Source of the DNA: Syntrophobacterales bacterium
GTDB taxonomy: Bacteria > Desulfobacterota > Syntrophia > Syntrophales > UBA6807
NCBI GenBank assembly: GCA_021159265.1
Contig: JAGGSD010000024.1
Span: 1 to 6,388 of the forward strand
Reading direction: 5' to 3'
Length of the DNA stretch: 6,388 nt
The position numbers and the translations under genes are program-made. Position 1 is the stretch's first letter; every line of letters begins with the position of its first letter. Under the pieces are notes generated by a model. It saw only the letters and a program-made list of their open reading frames with translations, made no database searches and was not told the origin of the DNA. This document shows, in pieces, positions 6,079-6,388 of this stretch.

Positions 6079-6083
6079 CCTCT
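6079..6083 (-). promoter_or_regulatory. Ribosome binding site deciding the binding-protein start
   Basis: On the minus strand AGAGG lies 9 bases before the ATG at 6067-6069. The upstream in-frame ATG at 6124-6126 has only AT-rich sequence before it. The start that follows this site begins directly with a lysine-rich signal peptide, which supports the choice. Confidence 0.55.
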
Positions 6084-6111
6084 GCCCGGTATCGATCTCA
6101 CCGGAATGTTG

Positions 6112-6117
6112 TTTATA
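6112..6117 (-). promoter_or_regulatory. Possible -10 box for the five-gene operon
   Basis: On the minus strand TATAAA (6112-6117) differs from the -10 consensus at one base. Transcription would start about 36 bases before the binding-protein ATG. The matching -35 region is poor (GTTTCA at 17-base spacing, three of six). It is the only plausible promoter between the repeat element and the first gene, but the operon may instead be read from upstream of the window. Confidence 0.25.
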
Positions 6118-6143
6118 TTGAGCCATTAATTACATGAAACGAA

Positions 6144-6344
6144 AACTTTTTCAAGGAGTCAATCAAGCTGCGTCCGTAAAAAGTCGGATTTTCCCTCCCC
6201 TGGTGGGAGGGGATAGAGGTGATGGGGGCATAACTACTTGAAATAGCGGTGTTCTCACCCTCATCCCTACCCTCTCCCATCAAGGGAGAGGGAGTTTTTT
6301 GGCTTTTTACGAAGCTATCAATCTTTACAGTTTCGTAAAAAGTC
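6144..6344. repeat. Composite inverted-repeat (MITE/REP-like) element upstream of the operon
   Basis: Two related palindromic units of about 44 bp flank the element in direct orientation. Unit A (6144-6185) and unit B (6301-6344) both end in CGTAAAAAGTC (6175-6185, 6334-6344). In unit B, GGCTTTTTACGAA (6301-6313) pairs with TTCGTAAAAAGTC (6332-6344) at 12 of 13 positions. Between them lie two GC-rich hairpins: CCCTCCC/GGGAGGG (6193-6199, 6205-6211) and CCCTCTCCC/GGGAGAGGG (6270-6278, 6284-6292). The two hairpin regions with their flanks are imperfect inverted copies of each other. The element encodes no transposase; a 77-codon frame through it (minus strand, 6346 to 6113) is a by-product of the repeat. 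The whole stretch 6127-6388 holds no credible gene. Confidence 0.7.
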
Positions 6345-6360
6345 ACAGAAACACTCTTTT

Positions 6361-6388
6361 GTCATTCTGAGTGATAGCGAAGAATCTG
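6361..6388. repeat. Partial intergenic repeat at the window edge
   Basis: GTCATTCTGAG...AGCGAAGAATCTG resembles a GTCATTCTGAGCGAAGCGAAGAATCT motif found scattered in intergenic regions of many bacteria (recalled, not checked). ATTCT (6364-6368) and AGAAT (6381-6385) are complementary arms. The element may continue past the window end. Confidence 0.4.

Noticed and set aside
6070..6126. N-terminal extension of the binding protein from the ATG at 6124-6126
   Set aside because: It lacks a ribosome site and would put 19 mostly polar residues before a clear lysine-rich signal peptide; the ATG at 6067-6069 with AGAGG upstream is better.
6270..6300. Rho-independent terminator on the plus strand (9-bp GC stem, 5-base loop, T6)
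   Set aside because: It has the form of a terminator, but no plus-strand gene lies upstream of it in the window and the hairpin is explained as part of the composite repeat. It may still stop stray transcription.
6113..6346. 77-codon reading frame on the minus strand upstream of the binding-protein gene
   Set aside because: It runs through the repeat element. Its low-complexity product (SPLMGEGRDEGEN and similar) is what the CCCTCTCCC/GGGAGAGGG repeat gives when translated; there is no ribosome site or family resemblance.

Overview
The window suggests a Gram-negative, probably anaerobic bacterium that makes menaquinone. A late quinone-biosynthesis gene set is cotranscribed with a periplasmic-binding-protein ABC importer. 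The C-terminal prenyltransferase domain carries an F-D-x-L-Y-A-x-Q-D-x-E-F-D...L-Y-S-I-P block of the kind I associate with the futalosine (mqn) branch, and the intergenic repeats resemble types common in Desulfobacterota-like genomes. The taxonomic guess is an inference and is weak.

Layout: bases 1-207 are a leader with a sigma70-type promoter, an inverted repeat and an 8-bp tandem repeat. Bases 232-1194 (+) encode a cytoplasmic protein made almost wholly of TPR repeats, most likely started from a TTG codon. Bases 1195-1435 are a convergent gap holding a 58-bp three-stem (cloverleaf-like) element and a shortened copy of a repeat seen again at the other end. From 6069 down to 1436 (-) lie five tightly packed genes: a secreted solute-binding protein (NitT/TauT/NMT1 type), its ABC ATPase, a single 549-residue protein joining a complete ABC permease to a complete UbiA prenyltransferase, the flavin prenyltransferase UbiX, and the methyltransferase UbiE/MenG. 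Gaps are 12 and 2 nt and overlaps are 4 and 11 nt, so one translationally coupled operon is likely. Bases 6127-6388 have no gene and hold a composite inverted-repeat element plus the edge of another repeat.

How the genes fit together: the UbiA domain would prenylate an aromatic acid, UbiX would make prenyl-FMN for a UbiD-type decarboxylase (not in this window), and UbiE would methylate the resulting quinol to menaquinol. The importer shares the operon, and its permease is covalently joined to the prenyltransferase. The main hypothesis is therefore that it brings in an aromatic quinone precursor or related compound and delivers it to the prenylating enzyme at the inner face of the membrane. 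The fusion and the gene order are seen directly; the substrate is inference.
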